A stretch of 64,000 nucleotides of DNA from JBLLJR01 sp047692235 (GCA_047692235.1 JBLLJR010000003.1:1-64000), one strand, 5' to 3'; shown: positions 10,635-19,494, counted from the first letter of the stretch. Made by a program: numbers and translations. Notes: generated by a model not told the origin, from the sequence alone.

Positions 10635-11639
10635 ATGCGTATTCTAGGAATTGAAACTTCATGTGATGAAACTGGTATTGCTATTTATGATGAAAAAAGA
10701 GGATTGATTGCTAATCAATTATATAGTCAATCTAATTTACATTCTAAATATGGTGGAATAGTGCCTGAATTAGCAGCTAGATATCATTTAATGAAAATTG
10801 TAAAACTATTTAAAAAATCTTTATTACAAGCTTCTTTAAAAAAAGAAGATATTAATGGAATTGCATATACATCAGGACCTGGATTAGTTGGTTCATTAAT
10901 AGTTGGTAGTCTTTTTGGTCGTTCTTTAGCTTATGCATTAAATATACCATCAATTCCTATTAATCATATGGAAGGACATTTATTAACACCAATGTTAGAA
11001 AATAGATCTTTAACATTTCCTTTGATAGCCTTATTAATATCTGGAGGCCATACGCAACTTATTAAAGTTAAAAATATTGGACAATATGAAATATTAAGTA
11101 AATCAATAGATAATACAGTTGGAGAAGCTTTCGATAAAACAGCTAAACTTCTAGGCTTAAATTATCCAGGAGGACCAAAGTTATCACAATTAGCTAAATT
11201 TGGAATTCCAGGTAAATATAAATTTCCATGTCCTTTAATTCAATCAGGATTAAATTTTAGTTTTTCTGGATTAAAAACTTATGCAGCAAATATTATTAAA
11301 ACAAGCAACAATGATTATCAAACTCGCGCTAATATAGCGTATGCATTTGAAGAATCTATTATCAAAATTCTTTCTGTAAAGTGCGAAAGAGCATTACAAA
11401 TTACTGGAATAAATAATTTAGTTATTGCTGGCGGTGTTAGTGCAAATTTAAAATTACGCAAAACTTTATATAAAATAATGTACAAAAGAAAATCTAAAAT
11501 TTTTTTTTCTAATCGCAAATATTGCACTGATAATGGAGCTATGATAGCATTTGTTGGTATGATACGTTTAAGAAAAAATTTTTGTAATAAATTAATTGTT
11601 TCTATAAAACCTAAATGGTCTTTAGAAGAAATAAAATGA
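10635..11639 (+). CDS. tsaD: tRNA N6-adenosine threonylcarbamoyltransferase TsaD
   Basis: TsaD transfers the threonylcarbamoyl group from TC-AMP to A37 of ANN-decoding tRNAs (t6A), working with TsaB and TsaE. The 334 residues match the family. The start MRILGIETSCDETG is the classic Kae1/Qri7 signature, the metal-binding HxxxH is NHMEGH near 110, and the nucleotide-binding motifs LLISGGHTQL and NLVIAGGVSANLKL are present. Its partner TsaB is encoded at 43452-44129. It is divergent from rpsU as in E. coli; folB follows 60 bp downstream, plsY being absent. Confidence 0.97.
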   Translation: MRILGIETSCDETGIAIYDEKRGLIANQLYSQSNLHSKYGGIVPELAARYHLMKIVKLFKKSLLQASLKKEDINGIAYTSGPGLVGSLIVGSLFGRSLAYALNIPSIPINHMEGHLLTPMLENRSLTFPLIALLISGGHTQLIKVKNIGQYEILSKSIDNTVGEAFDKTAKLLGLNYPGGPKLSQLAKFGIPGKYKFPCPLIQSGLNFSFSGLKTYAANIIKTSNNDYQTRANIAYAFEESIIKILSVKCERALQITGINNLVIAGGVSANLKLRKTLYKIMYKRKSKIFFSNRKYCTDNGAMIAFVGMIRLRKNFCNKLIVSIKPKWSLEEIK

Positions 11640-11699
11640 ATTTTTTAAACAATTATTCAATTAAATTAAAATAACTTTATATTGTATGATTTATTTATG

Positions 11700-12056
11700 A
11701 TGGATATACTATTTATTAAAAAGTTAACAGTTATGACTATTATTGGAATTTATAGTTGGGAAAAAGAAATAACTCAAAAATTAACTTTAGATATTAAATT
11801 AGGAATCAATATTAGACCATATGCAAAAAAAGATAAAATTAGTTCATGTGTAAATTATGTTACTGTAATTAACAGTGTATATAATTTTATAAAAAATAAT
11901 AAATTTAAACTAATAGAAAGAGTTGCAGAAGAAACAGCTGATTTATTAATAACAAAATTTAATATTAGTTGGGTGATTATTAAGGTTAGTAAAAATCAAA
12001 ACTTAAATAATATAGGTAATGTTAGTATCATTATAAAAAGAAATAAACCAACTTAG
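11700..12056 (+). CDS. folB: Dihydroneopterin aldolase
   Basis: FolB cleaves 7,8-dihydroneopterin to 6-hydroxymethyl-dihydropterin and glycolaldehyde in folate synthesis. I choose the second of two adjacent ATGs (11700), which gives MDILFIKKL and aligns with the E. coli start; 11697 is equally possible, and an in-frame TTG lies at 11682. The protein is about 118 residues. Conserved pieces are the GIYSWEKE segment with its substrate-binding Glu, the VNYVTVIN segment and ERVAEETADLLI. It sits between tsaD and cca, as in E. coli once plsY and bacA are removed, and is convergent with cca. Confidence 0.93.
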   Translation: MDILFIKKLTVMTIIGIYSWEKEITQKLTLDIKLGINIRPYAKKDKISSCVNYVTVINSVYNFIKNNKFKLIERVAEETADLLITKFNISWVIIKVSKNQNLNNIGNVSIIIKRNKPT

Positions 12057-12076
12057 TTAATAAATTTTATGATAAA

Positions 12077-13285
12077 TTATTTTTTGTAATAGTTAATCAA
12101 AAATTTATCTAAAATATTTTGTCTACGTAATTTTAAATTTTTACTAATTTGAGATCCAGTAAAACCTTCTGAAATTATAGATAATGTTGTAACTAATTTA
12201 GCAATATTAAATGCTTTAAACAAAAATTTACTTTGTATATATACATTATATTCACACTTTTTACAACCCACAGATTCAGCATAACAAATATACGTAAATT
12301 CGTTTAATCTTTCTGGATATCTCCATATATTGATAGAATCAAATAGTTCTATTATTTTTTTTGATGTTAAATATTTAGCAAAAATAAAGGAGTCATAATT
12401 TTTTAAAATTGTTTTAGTTAATATTTGTAATGTATTTGGTATTTTTAATCTTTTACAAAAATTATTAAAATTTTCAAATCTTAATTGATATTTATTTTTA
12501 TTAAAAATACTATAATTATTAATATAATGAAATAAAACACAAAATCTTAATTTAATATCAGTCGATAATTTCGATATCACAAATAATGCCATAAATGTAT
12601 GAATACCAAAATTTGTTTTTGCGTGACATTTTGTTATTTTAGGTTTTTTAAATAAAAAATTTATTTCAGGAAATAAAACTTTTAATGCATTGCATTCTTT
12701 AAGAATTTTGAAATAAATATGTGGATTTTTAGTAGATAACGCTAATTCAGTTTCTTTCCATATTCTTTCTGGCGATATATATTTAAGTTCTTTTATCATC
12801 TGTTTCATTAAATTTATAGTTTTTGGCGCTACACTAAAATTAAGATGAAAAAAACGAGCAGCAAATCTTGCTACTCTTAATACTCTGAGTGGATCTTCTT
12901 TAAATGCATTTGAAATATGACGTAATTTTTTATATTTTATATCTTTTTGACCATTATAAGGATCTATTATATTCCCATATTTATCACAAGCAATAGCATT
13001 AATAGTAAGATCTCTTCTATATAAATCTTCTTCTAAAGAAATATTTTTACTTATATTACATATAAATCCTGTGTATCCTTTTCTAATTTTTTTTTCAGTT
13101 CTTGCTAAAGCATATTCTTCTTTATTCTTTGGGTGTAAAAAAACAGGAAAATCTTTACCAACTTTTTTAAATCCTTTATTTATCATTTCATTAACTGTTG
13201 ATTCGACAACAATCCAATCTTTTTCTTTTACAGGTAGATTTAATAAATAATCTCGTATAGCACCACCTACTAAATATTTTTTCAT
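12077..13285 (-). CDS. cca: CCA-adding enzyme (tRNA nucleotidyltransferase)
   Basis: Cca adds or repairs the 3' CCA of tRNAs. The 402 residues compare with 412 in E. coli. The nucleotidyltransferase fold is clear: GGAIRDYLL at the start, the DxD-like KDWIVV segment, the RRDLTINAIA motif near 110 and the RVLRVARFAARF helix. The C-terminal HD-related region is less conserved (FGIHTFMALF, LRFCVLFHY). The gene is probably essential here because all three tRNAs and the tmRNA in this window lack an encoded CCA. The tRNA-Ser gene lies 55 bp upstream on the same strand. Confidence 0.96.
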   Translation of the reverse strand: MKKYLVGGAIRDYLLNLPVKEKDWIVVESTVNEMINKGFKKVGKDFPVFLHPKNKEEYALARTEKKIRKGYTGFICNISKNISLEEDLYRRDLTINAIACDKYGNIIDPYNGQKDIKYKKLRHISNAFKEDPLRVLRVARFAARFFHLNFSVAPKTINLMKQMIKELKYISPERIWKETELALSTKNPHIYFKILKECNALKVLFPEINFLFKKPKITKCHAKTNFGIHTFMALFVISKLSTDIKLRFCVLFHYINNYSIFNKNKYQLRFENFNNFCKRLKIPNTLQILTKTILKNYDSFIFAKYLTSKKIIELFDSINIWRYPERLNEFTYICYAESVGCKKCEYNVYIQSKFLFKAFNIAKLVTTLSIISEGFTGSQISKNLKLRRQNILDKFLINYYKK

Positions 13286-13340
13286 ATATTTATTGTTAAA
13301 TAATAATAAATTTCGACTAAAATTTAAAATACAAATTCAT

Positions 13341-13425
13341 CGAAGGAGGTGAGATTCGAACTCACGGAAGGTTTACCTTCGTCGGTTTTCAAGACCGATG
13401 CTTTAGTCCGCTCAGCCACTCCTCC
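13341..13425 (-). tRNA. serT: tRNA-Ser (anticodon TGA)
   Basis: A class II tRNA with a long variable arm. The acceptor stem GGAGGAG pairs with CTCCTTC through one G-T wobble, and the discriminator is G at 13341. The anticodon loop CTTGAAA contains TGA, the T arm is GTGAG-TTCGAAT-CTCAC, and the variable arm forms a hairpin with a TAAA loop. The bases after the discriminator do not encode CCA. The gene lies directly upstream of cca on the same strand. Confidence 0.97.
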
Positions 13426-13612
13426 AAAGAAATTAAATATTTATTTGAATATATTTAATAATATATATTATAAGTTTCATATATTTAAAATCACTATCAT
13501 AACATAAAATTATTATAAAATTAAATTTCAATATAAAATTAACCCTAAAATATACAAACTAACATTTATATATTGTAAGGTTAATTAAAATAAATTTTAT
13601 TTAAGGTATATA

Positions 13613-13927
13613 ATGTTTATAATATGTAATAATAAGAAAGTTTATATAGATAAAGACGGATATTTAGTTAAAAATACTGATTGGAATGAAAATATAGCTA
13701 TAAAATTAGCCTTACTAGAAAATATAAAGTTAACAAAAAAACATTGGAAAGTTATTTATTTTCTTAGATATTTTTATATTAAATATAATGTTTTACCTAC
13801 AATGCGTATATTAACAAAATACGTAAAAAATATGAATAGTTATAATTTTATATTATTATTTCCAAATGAACAAATTAACCAAGCAGCTAAAATTTCTGGA
13901 TTACCTAATTTATCTAAATGCATATAA
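13613..13927 (+). CDS. tusE: TusE, sulfur carrier of the tRNA 2-thiouridine relay
   Basis: TusE is a DsrC-family protein that passes sulfur from TusBCD to MnmA for 2-thiolation of the wobble uridine of Lys, Glu and Gln tRNAs. The 104 residues are close to the 109 of E. coli. The alignment runs along the whole chain: DKDGYLVKNTDWNE near 13-26, LTKKHWKVIYFLRYFYIKYN, PTMRILTKYV, and the end LPNLSKCI with the essential penultimate cysteine. An AAGG Shine-Dalgarno element precedes the ATG. Other tus genes are not in this window. It is convergent with gnd, with a 19-bp gap. Confidence 0.9.
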   Translation: MFIICNNKKVYIDKDGYLVKNTDWNENIAIKLALLENIKLTKKHWKVIYFLRYFYIKYNVLPTMRILTKYVKNMNSYNFILLFPNEQINQAAKISGLPNLSKCI

Positions 13928-13946
13928 TTATTATTTTTATAATTAT

Positions 13947-15359
13947 TTAATTTATCCATTTTTCAGTATGAAATATACCATCTTTATCTATACGTTTATA
14001 TTTATGTGCTCCAAAATAATCTCTTTGAGCTTGAATAAGATTAGCTGGTAATACACTTGATCTATAACTATCATAATAAGATATTGCAGAAGAAAATGCA
14101 GGAATTGGTATACCATTTTGTACTGATAAACTAATTATATCACGCAATGATTGATTGTAGTTATTTGCTATATTATTAAAATACGGAGATAATAATAAAT
14201 TATATAAATTTTTATTTTCATGATAAGCACAAACAACATATTCTAGTAATTTTGCCTTAATAATACATCCTTGTCTAAAAATTTTAGCAATATTTTCATA
14301 ATTTAAATTCCAATTATACTTATTAGATGCTGATCTTAATTGAGAAAATCCTTGTGTATAAGATATAATTATACAAAAGAAAAGAGATTTACGTATTTTC
14401 TCAATTATCAATTTTTTATTATCTTTAATATTTACAACTTTTGGTCCAGTTAAAATTTTTGAAGATAATATACGTTCAGTTTTCATAAAAGATAAAAAAC
14501 GAGAAAATACAGCTGATGCAACTATATTAGATGGTTCATTAATTTCTAAAGAATTTATAACGGATAATTTACCTGTTCCTTTATTATCTGCTATATCTAA
14601 AATATTATCTATAAGATAACTATTATTATCGTCTAATTTAATAAAAATATTTTTTGTAATTTCCATAAGATAACTATTTAATTCGCCTATATTCCAATTA
14701 TTAAATATAAATGATAATTTTTGGTTATTTATATTAAGCATATTTTTTAATATAAAATATGATTCAGCAATTAATTGCATATTACTATATTCAATACCAT
14801 TATGTATCATTTTTACATAATGACCAGAACCGTTAGGACCAATATATTTTACACAAGGTTCGTTATCATAATTTTTAGCAGAAATTTTAGTAAATATTTC
14901 TTCCACCATTTTATATACATGTTTATTACAACCAGGCATAATTGCTGGGCCATATAAAGCTCCGTATTTCCCACCTGAAATACCTGCTCCAATAAAATTT
15001 AATCCTTCTTTTTTAAGTTGTTTATAACGTTTTATAGTATCTTTAAAGAAAGAATTACCAAAATCAATTATTATATCTCCATTATTTAAAATAGGTTTAA
15101 TTAAATTTATAATTTCATCTATACTAGGTCCTGTTTGTATTACTAAAAATATACATCTAGGTGGTTTAATAGACTTAATAAATAATTTAATATCATAAAA
15201 TGGAATTAATTTTATTTTAGGATTATTAAATATTACTTTATCAGTTTTTTTAGAAGTTCTATTAAAAATAGAAACATAATAACCATTTTTCGCAATATTA
15301 ATTGCTAAGTTACTACCCATAACAGACATTCCAATAACTCCAACATGTTTCATAACCAT
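13947..15359 (-). CDS. gnd: 6-phosphogluconate dehydrogenase, decarboxylating
   Basis: Gnd oxidises 6-phosphogluconate to ribulose 5-phosphate and CO2 with NADP, giving NADPH and pentose phosphate. The 470 residues are the usual length. The NADP-binding Rossmann motif GVIGMSVMGSNLA is at the start, GISGGKYGALYGPAIMPG and the catalytic Lys and Glu in HYVKMIHNGIEY follow, and the C-terminal DYFGAHKYKRID tail is conserved. The first of two in-frame ATGs is well spaced from AAGGA. It is divergent from pgl, the enzyme for the preceding step, so the oxidative pentose phosphate branch is locally clustered. Confidence 0.97.
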   Translation of the reverse strand: MVMKHVGVIGMSVMGSNLAINIAKNGYYVSIFNRTSKKTDKVIFNNPKIKLIPFYDIKLFIKSIKPPRCIFLVIQTGPSIDEIINLIKPILNNGDIIIDFGNSFFKDTIKRYKQLKKEGLNFIGAGISGGKYGALYGPAIMPGCNKHVYKMVEEIFTKISAKNYDNEPCVKYIGPNGSGHYVKMIHNGIEYSNMQLIAESYFILKNMLNINNQKLSFIFNNWNIGELNSYLMEITKNIFIKLDDNNSYLIDNILDIADNKGTGKLSVINSLEINEPSNIVASAVFSRFLSFMKTERILSSKILTGPKVVNIKDNKKLIIEKIRKSLFFCIIISYTQGFSQLRSASNKYNWNLNYENIAKIFRQGCIIKAKLLEYVVCAYHENKNLYNLLLSPYFNNIANNYNQSLRDIISLSVQNGIPIPAFSSAISYYDSYRSSVLPANLIQAQRDYFGAHKYKRIDKDGIFHTEKWIN

Positions 15360-15475
15360 GTTATATTCCTTTTATTAAAATATTAATATTAATTAAGTTT
15401 ATTTTTACGATATTGAAATTTATATATAACATAAATGTATTATAATCTAATATTAAAAATTATATTTATGTTAAT

Positions 15476-15563
15476 AAAATAACAATAATTAAAATAAGTT
15501 AGCATATTAAGATAAATAGATACAAATTTATTGTTAATTTAAAAAAATAACAATAATTAAAAT
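15476..15563. repeat. Pair of 20-bp direct repeats in the gnd/pgl divergent spacer
   Basis: The same 20 bases occur at 15476-15495 and 15544-15563, 68 bp apart start to start, within the 279-bp spacer between the divergent gnd and pgl genes. Each copy contains AACAATAATT. The sequence just before each copy is also related (GTTAAT followed by A-rich bases). An inverted match to AACAATAA lies between them near 15529. This could be a duplicated regulatory site or a relic of slippage. Confidence 0.6.
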
Positions 15564-15638
15564 TCAACTTTAAAAATATATAAATTTTTTATTTTTAGTA
15601 TTAAATTACTTAAAATTTATATAAGGTAACATAGTTAA

Positions 15639-16619
15639 ATGAATCAAATATTTTATGTATCAAATTATTTAAGTAAAGAAATACATGTTTGGAAAATTAA
15701 TTATTTTGGAATATTAAAATTAATACAAATAGTTCATACATCTGGTTATTGTAAATCCATAATTATTCATCCTAAAAAGCCTTATTTATATATTGGAGTA
15801 CGTCCAAATTACAAAGTAATTGTATATTATATTAATAATAGAGGTTTATTAAATGAAATAGGTCAAAGTAAAATATTAGGTAGCCCAACTTATCTTAATA
15901 TTTTAAATGATAAATTATATTGTGCATCTTATAAAGATAGCAATTTAAGTGTTAGTCTTATTACCTATACAGGTATCACTGAATATCCTATGCAATTGTT
16001 AAGCGAAGTTACTAATTGTCATTCTATTAATATAGATATTATTAATAATACATTATTAATACCATGTTTAACAGAAGATAAAATACGAATTTATGATATT
16101 CATAAAAATGGTTTAATCAATTTAAAATACACTTTTATTTCTGTAAAACCTGGATCTGGTCCTCGCCATATTGCATTTCATTCCAATGGTAAATATTGTT
16201 ATATTATTAATGAATTAAATGGCACTGTTAATATATTAAAAATTAATAATAATAAAAAATATTCAATATTACATTCAATAAAAATTTTTCCTAAAGAAAT
16301 TGAATCTAATTCAATATGGTCATCTGATATACATATAACACCAAATAATAAATGGCTTTATTGTACTGATAGACATGCAAATATTATAATTCATTTCAAA
16401 ATATTAGATAACGGTAAAAATTTAAAATTAATAAGTTATAAATTAACAGAACATCAACCACATGGATTTAATATAGATAAAAACGGAAAATTTTTAATAT
16501 CTGCTGGTCAAAAATCTAATTTTATTTCAGTTTATAAAATTAATCAAACAAACGGTAAATTATTGTTTATGTCAAGATATAAATCAGGAATAGAACCTAT
16601 TTGGATATCTTTTTTATAG
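15639..16619 (+). CDS. pgl: 6-phosphogluconolactonase (YbhE type)
   Basis: Pgl hydrolyses 6-phosphogluconolactone to 6-phosphogluconate, directly upstream of Gnd in the oxidative pentose phosphate pathway. The 326 residues form a seven-bladed beta-propeller typical of the E. coli Pgl (331 residues), not the NagB-like DevB type. Conserved pieces are YLYIGVRPN near 50, GSGPRHIAFH near 175, the CYIINELNGTV blade, ADIHITPN-like SSDIHITPN, and EHQPHGFNIDKNGKFLISAGQKS near the end. The start follows a TAAGGTAA ribosome-binding site. The upstream spacer holds the 20-bp direct repeats. Confidence 0.95.
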   Translation: MNQIFYVSNYLSKEIHVWKINYFGILKLIQIVHTSGYCKSIIIHPKKPYLYIGVRPNYKVIVYYINNRGLLNEIGQSKILGSPTYLNILNDKLYCASYKDSNLSVSLITYTGITEYPMQLLSEVTNCHSINIDIINNTLLIPCLTEDKIRIYDIHKNGLINLKYTFISVKPGSGPRHIAFHSNGKYCYIINELNGTVNILKINNNKKYSILHSIKIFPKEIESNSIWSSDIHITPNNKWLYCTDRHANIIIHFKILDNGKNLKLISYKLTEHQPHGFNIDKNGKFLISAGQKSNFISVYKINQTNGKLLFMSRYKSGIEPIWISFL

Positions 16620-16631
16620 TATGTAATTATA

Positions 16632-17016
16632 TGGAGCTGGCGGGATTCGAACCCGCGTCCAAAATCTCTAAGCCACAAGTACTACATGTTTATTCCAATA
16701 TTTTATCTTACTATTAATATCTAATGGACTAAAATTAATAGCCATCCATATAAAATTAACAATAAAAATACATATGGAAGTAAATTTATTGATATCTCTT
16801 ATTGTTTATACCCTTTAAAAATTTTATTTAGTTCTTAAGAGAAAAGAAAAAATAAAAAAGGGAGAACCTTCAGGTTTTTAATCTGACTAAGCTGCTAATG
16901 CAAAAGGTTCATAATTATTATTATTTGCAATTATTTTCTTAGGTTTTTTTACGAGGCAAACCTTCCTCGACATGCACTTTAGGTTTTGTAAATTTTGTCA
17001 AATCCAAAACAGCCCC
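16632..17016 (-). ncRNA. ssrA: Transfer-messenger RNA (tmRNA)
   Basis: tmRNA rescues stalled ribosomes and adds a degradation tag. The tRNA-like ends are visible: 5' GGGGCTG at 17016-17010 pairs with CAGCTCC, discriminator A at 16632, and the T arm is CGCGGGTTCGAATCCCGC-like. The resume codon GCA is at 16928-16926 and the tag reads A-NNNNYEPF-ALAA before TAG at 16889-16887. The C-terminal ALAA recognised by ClpX is kept, but the tag is 13 residues against 10 in E. coli. CCA is not encoded. smpB lies 49 bp upstream on the same strand, so the two may be co-transcribed. Confidence 0.97.
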
Positions 17017-17065
17017 AAAAATATAATTAATACCATAAATTAATATTTAAGTAAACAATTATTAA

Positions 17066-17539
17066 TTATAAATTTTGCATTTTTATTAATCGATTTTTAC
17101 TAATTTCCCATTCACGTTTTTTAATTGCACTACGTTTATCATATATTTTTTTACCTATAGCAACACCTATTTTAATTTTAACCCAAGATTTTTTAAAAAA
17201 TAATGAAATTGCAACTATTGTGTAATTTTTATTACTAATAAATCCGCTTAATAATTTTATTTCATTTGAATTTAAAAGTAATTTTATATCACGTATAGTA
17301 CTTGATGATTTTACATGTGTTGTATGTAATACACCAAAACTAGTTCCAGTTAAATATACTGAATTATTTTTTATATAAATATAACTATTTATAATATTAA
17401 TTTTTCCTGATCTTATAGATTTAACTTCCCATCCTTTTAATAGCATTCCTGCTTCAAATTCTTTTTTAATATAATATGAATAAAAAATTTTTTTATTAAT
17501 TGTAATTAATTTTATATTTATCATTTTTTTAGATATCAT
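17066..17539 (-). CDS. smpB: SmpB, tmRNA-binding protein
   Basis: SmpB binds the tRNA-like domain of tmRNA and fills the decoding site during trans-translation. The 157 residues match the family (160 in E. coli). The diagnostic motifs are EFEAGMLLKGWEVKSIRSGK near 27-46, SYIYIKNN, the LLLNSNEI segment, and the C-terminal IGVAIGKKIYDKR followed by the basic tail KKREWEISKNR that inserts into the A site. It directly precedes the tmRNA gene on the same strand and follows bamE, an order retained from enterobacteria after loss of ratA and others. Confidence 0.96.
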   Translation of the reverse strand: MISKKMINIKLITINKKIFYSYYIKKEFEAGMLLKGWEVKSIRSGKINIINSYIYIKNNSVYLTGTSFGVLHTTHVKSSSTIRDIKLLLNSNEIKLLSGFISNKNYTIVAISLFFKKSWVKIKIGVAIGKKIYDKRSAIKKREWEISKNRLIKMQNL

Positions 17540-17575
17540 ATATATTTTATTCTAATAAATTTATTAAATAAAATA

Positions 17576-17908
17576 TTATATACAATTTAGAAAAACCATA
17601 TCAATTAATAAATTTTTTTCATTAAAATTTAAAACTAATCTGCTTTCATTAATGAATTGTTTGTGTCTTCTTATTAAAATATAATACCATTTATTTTTAA
17701 TAAATTGATCCTTAAATAGAGGCTGTCCTAAAGCATCTATAGCTTGTTTTTTAGTCATTCCAGAACTAACTAGCATTATATGTCTATTTTTATAATATTT
17801 TTTATGTTGTGGATTATTACTTTTACTCTGTTTATATAGTTCAGAAAATCCTAATATAAAAATAGAAGTTGTAATAATCATCATTATTAATATAATTTTT
17901 CTAATCAT
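17576..17908 (-). CDS. bamE: BamE-like outer membrane assembly protein lacking the lipobox cysteine
   Basis: BamE is a small accessory lipoprotein of the BAM complex that inserts outer-membrane beta-barrels. The 110 residues match E. coli in length and in the core: SSGMTKKQAIDALGQPLFKDQF, then NKWYYI and the LVLNFNEKNLL strand. The N-terminal hydrophobic segment (about 4-20) ends in ILGFS where a lipobox such as LxGC is expected; the codon is TTT, one base from TGT. If real, the protein cannot be lipidated and would stay anchored by its uncleaved signal. The position between grpE and smpB is as in E. coli. Identity is good, lipoprotein status doubtful. Confidence 0.85.
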   Translation of the reverse strand: MIRKIILIMMIITTSIFILGFSELYKQSKSNNPQHKKYYKNRHIMLVSSGMTKKQAIDALGQPLFKDQFIKNKWYYILIRRHKQFINESRLVLNFNEKNLLIDMVFLNCI

Positions 17909-18260
17909 AAACCATTTTCTATGTAATTAAAATAATGTTAATGAATATTAGTAATAATACTATATTAGTAATAAAATATAAAATTATATAAAAATTTATT
18001 TAATAAGTATTATTTAGAATTAAATTTATACAAAAATAAATATTTATTAATTTTTCATAAACTTTTTTATATTAATAAATATTTATATATATATTGTATA
18101 TATAATTAATATATTTTAATATATAAGCCTAAATTAATTAAACTTGTTAAAAATGATTAATATAATTTATATTAAATTTATAATATTAAATATATTATCA
18201 TTAAATGTATTTATTGATAAATTATTTAAATTATAATTCATATTTATAGGTGATAAATAT
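17909..18260. other. Non-coding divergent spacer bamE/grpE with long inverted repeat
   Basis: This 352-bp A/T spacer separates the divergent bamE and grpE. nadK and recN, which lie here in E. coli, have left no readable trace. It contains a perfect inverted repeat with 16-bp arms at 18036-18051 and 18071-18086 and a 19-base loop; each arm includes the self-complementary core AATAAATATTTATT, so the two arms are also direct repeats of that core. I found no heat-shock (sigma32) promoter consensus before grpE. Confidence 0.55.
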
Positions 18261-18830
18261 ATGGTAAATAATAAAAAAAATAAAAATATTAAACAAAAAT
18301 TATTAAAAGATGATGGTTTAAATCAAGAAGATAAATTAAATTTTATAAATTTAATACATAAACAAAATAAAAAAATTTTAGATCTCGAAGAAACATTAAT
18401 AAATATAAAAAAACGTGAACGTGATATTATATTACGTGCTAAAGCTGAAGTAGAAAACATAAAGCGTTTTAGTTTAAAAGATATAGAAAAAGCTAATAAA
18501 TTTGCTTTAGAAAATTTTTCTAATGAATTACTACCAATCATAGATAGTTTATATTATGCTTTAAAATCATATAATACTAGTGATTTTTCCGCTGTAATAG
18601 AAGGTATTAAATTAACTTTAAAATTATTTCTAAAAACTATAAGTAAATTTGGAATTGATGAAGTAAACGAAATAAATGTTCCATTTAACCCTGAAATACA
18701 TCAAGCCATAACTGTTGTTGAATCTAATGATTATTTACCTAACTATATTGTCAGTATAATACAAAAAGGATATATTTTAAATGGTAGATTATTGCGTCCA
18801 GCGATGGTTTCAGTATCTAAAGCTAAATAA
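18261..18830 (+). CDS. grpE: GrpE, nucleotide exchange factor of DnaK
   Basis: GrpE releases ADP from the DnaK chaperone and acts as its thermosensor. The 189 residues are close to E. coli (197). A long lysine-rich N-terminal helix predicted to dimerise (about 20-95) includes RAKAEVENIKRFS, and the C-terminal beta domain carries FGIDEVNEINVPFNPEIHQAI and the end GYILNGRLLRPAMVSVSK, the GrpE signature. dnaK and dnaJ are not in this window. It is convergent with the ung remnant, the stop codons being almost adjacent. Confidence 0.95.
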   Translation: MVNNKKNKNIKQKLLKDDGLNQEDKLNFINLIHKQNKKILDLEETLINIKKRERDIILRAKAEVENIKRFSLKDIEKANKFALENFSNELLPIIDSLYYALKSYNTSDFSAVIEGIKLTLKLFLKTISKFGIDEVNEINVPFNPEIHQAITVVESNDYLPNYIVSIIQKGYILNGRLLRPAMVSVSKAK

Positions 18831-18832
18831 AA

Positions 18833-19494
18833 TTATAATTTCCAATCTATAGGTGTTTTATTTTGCTTTTTTAACAAAAAATTTGTTTTTGAAAAATGTT
18901 TACATCCAAAAAATCCTCTATGAGCTGATAGAGGAGATGGATGAGAAGATGTTAATACATAGTTATTTTTTAAATTAATTATTTCTATCATTTTACTAGC
19001 ATAATTTCCCCATAATAAAAATATTATACCATTAAGGTTCATATTAATAATATTAATAATTTGTTTAGTAAAAATTTCCCATCCTATATTTGTATGAGAA
19101 CGAGGTTTACCAGATTCTACAGTTAATATCATATTTAGCAACAATACTCCTTGTAATGCCCACTTATATAAACATCCATGTCTTGGAGTTTTAAAATTAT
19201 TTAAATCGTTTTTAAGTTCTTTAAAAATATTATTTAATGTAGGAGGTATAGCAGTATTGTAATTTACTGAAAATGCAAGTCCATTTGCTTGATTAACTCT
19301 ATAATAAGGATCTTGACCTATAATTACTACTTTCACTTCGTGTAATTTTGTAAAAGTAAATGCACTAAAAATTTTTTTTTATAAGGATAAATAATGATAT
19401 TATTTTGTATTTGTTTATTAATAAAATAAAAAATATTTTTAAAGTAAGGTTTAATTTTTTCTTTTTTAAAATAAAAATGCCATGTTTTTCTCAT
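18833..19494 (-). pseudogene. ung: Uracil-DNA glycosylase, frame broken in a poly(A) tract
   Basis: Ung removes uracil from DNA. The downstream part (18833-19336) encodes VVIIGQDPYY with the catalytic Asp, then GLAFSV and the HPSPLSAHRGFFGC DNA-intercalation loop, to the usual C-terminus. The upstream part begins at ATG 19494 with MRKTWHFYFKKEKIKPYF and aligns with the normal N-terminus, but it is in another frame. The frames meet at a run of nine A (minus strand, 19380-19372); ten A would restore a 220-residue protein reading KKKIFSAFTFTKLHEVKVV across the join. It may be a recent pseudogene, a sequencing error, or a gene rescued by polymerase slippage. Confidence 0.85.

Noticed and set aside
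13537..13586. AATTAACC/GGTTAATT inverted repeat before tusE
   Set aside because: Eight-bp arms with a 34-base loop are expected by chance at this base composition.
18100..18260. Heat-shock promoter for grpE
   Set aside because: No CTTGAAA with CCCAT spacing was found; ACTTG near 18150 lacks a matching -10.
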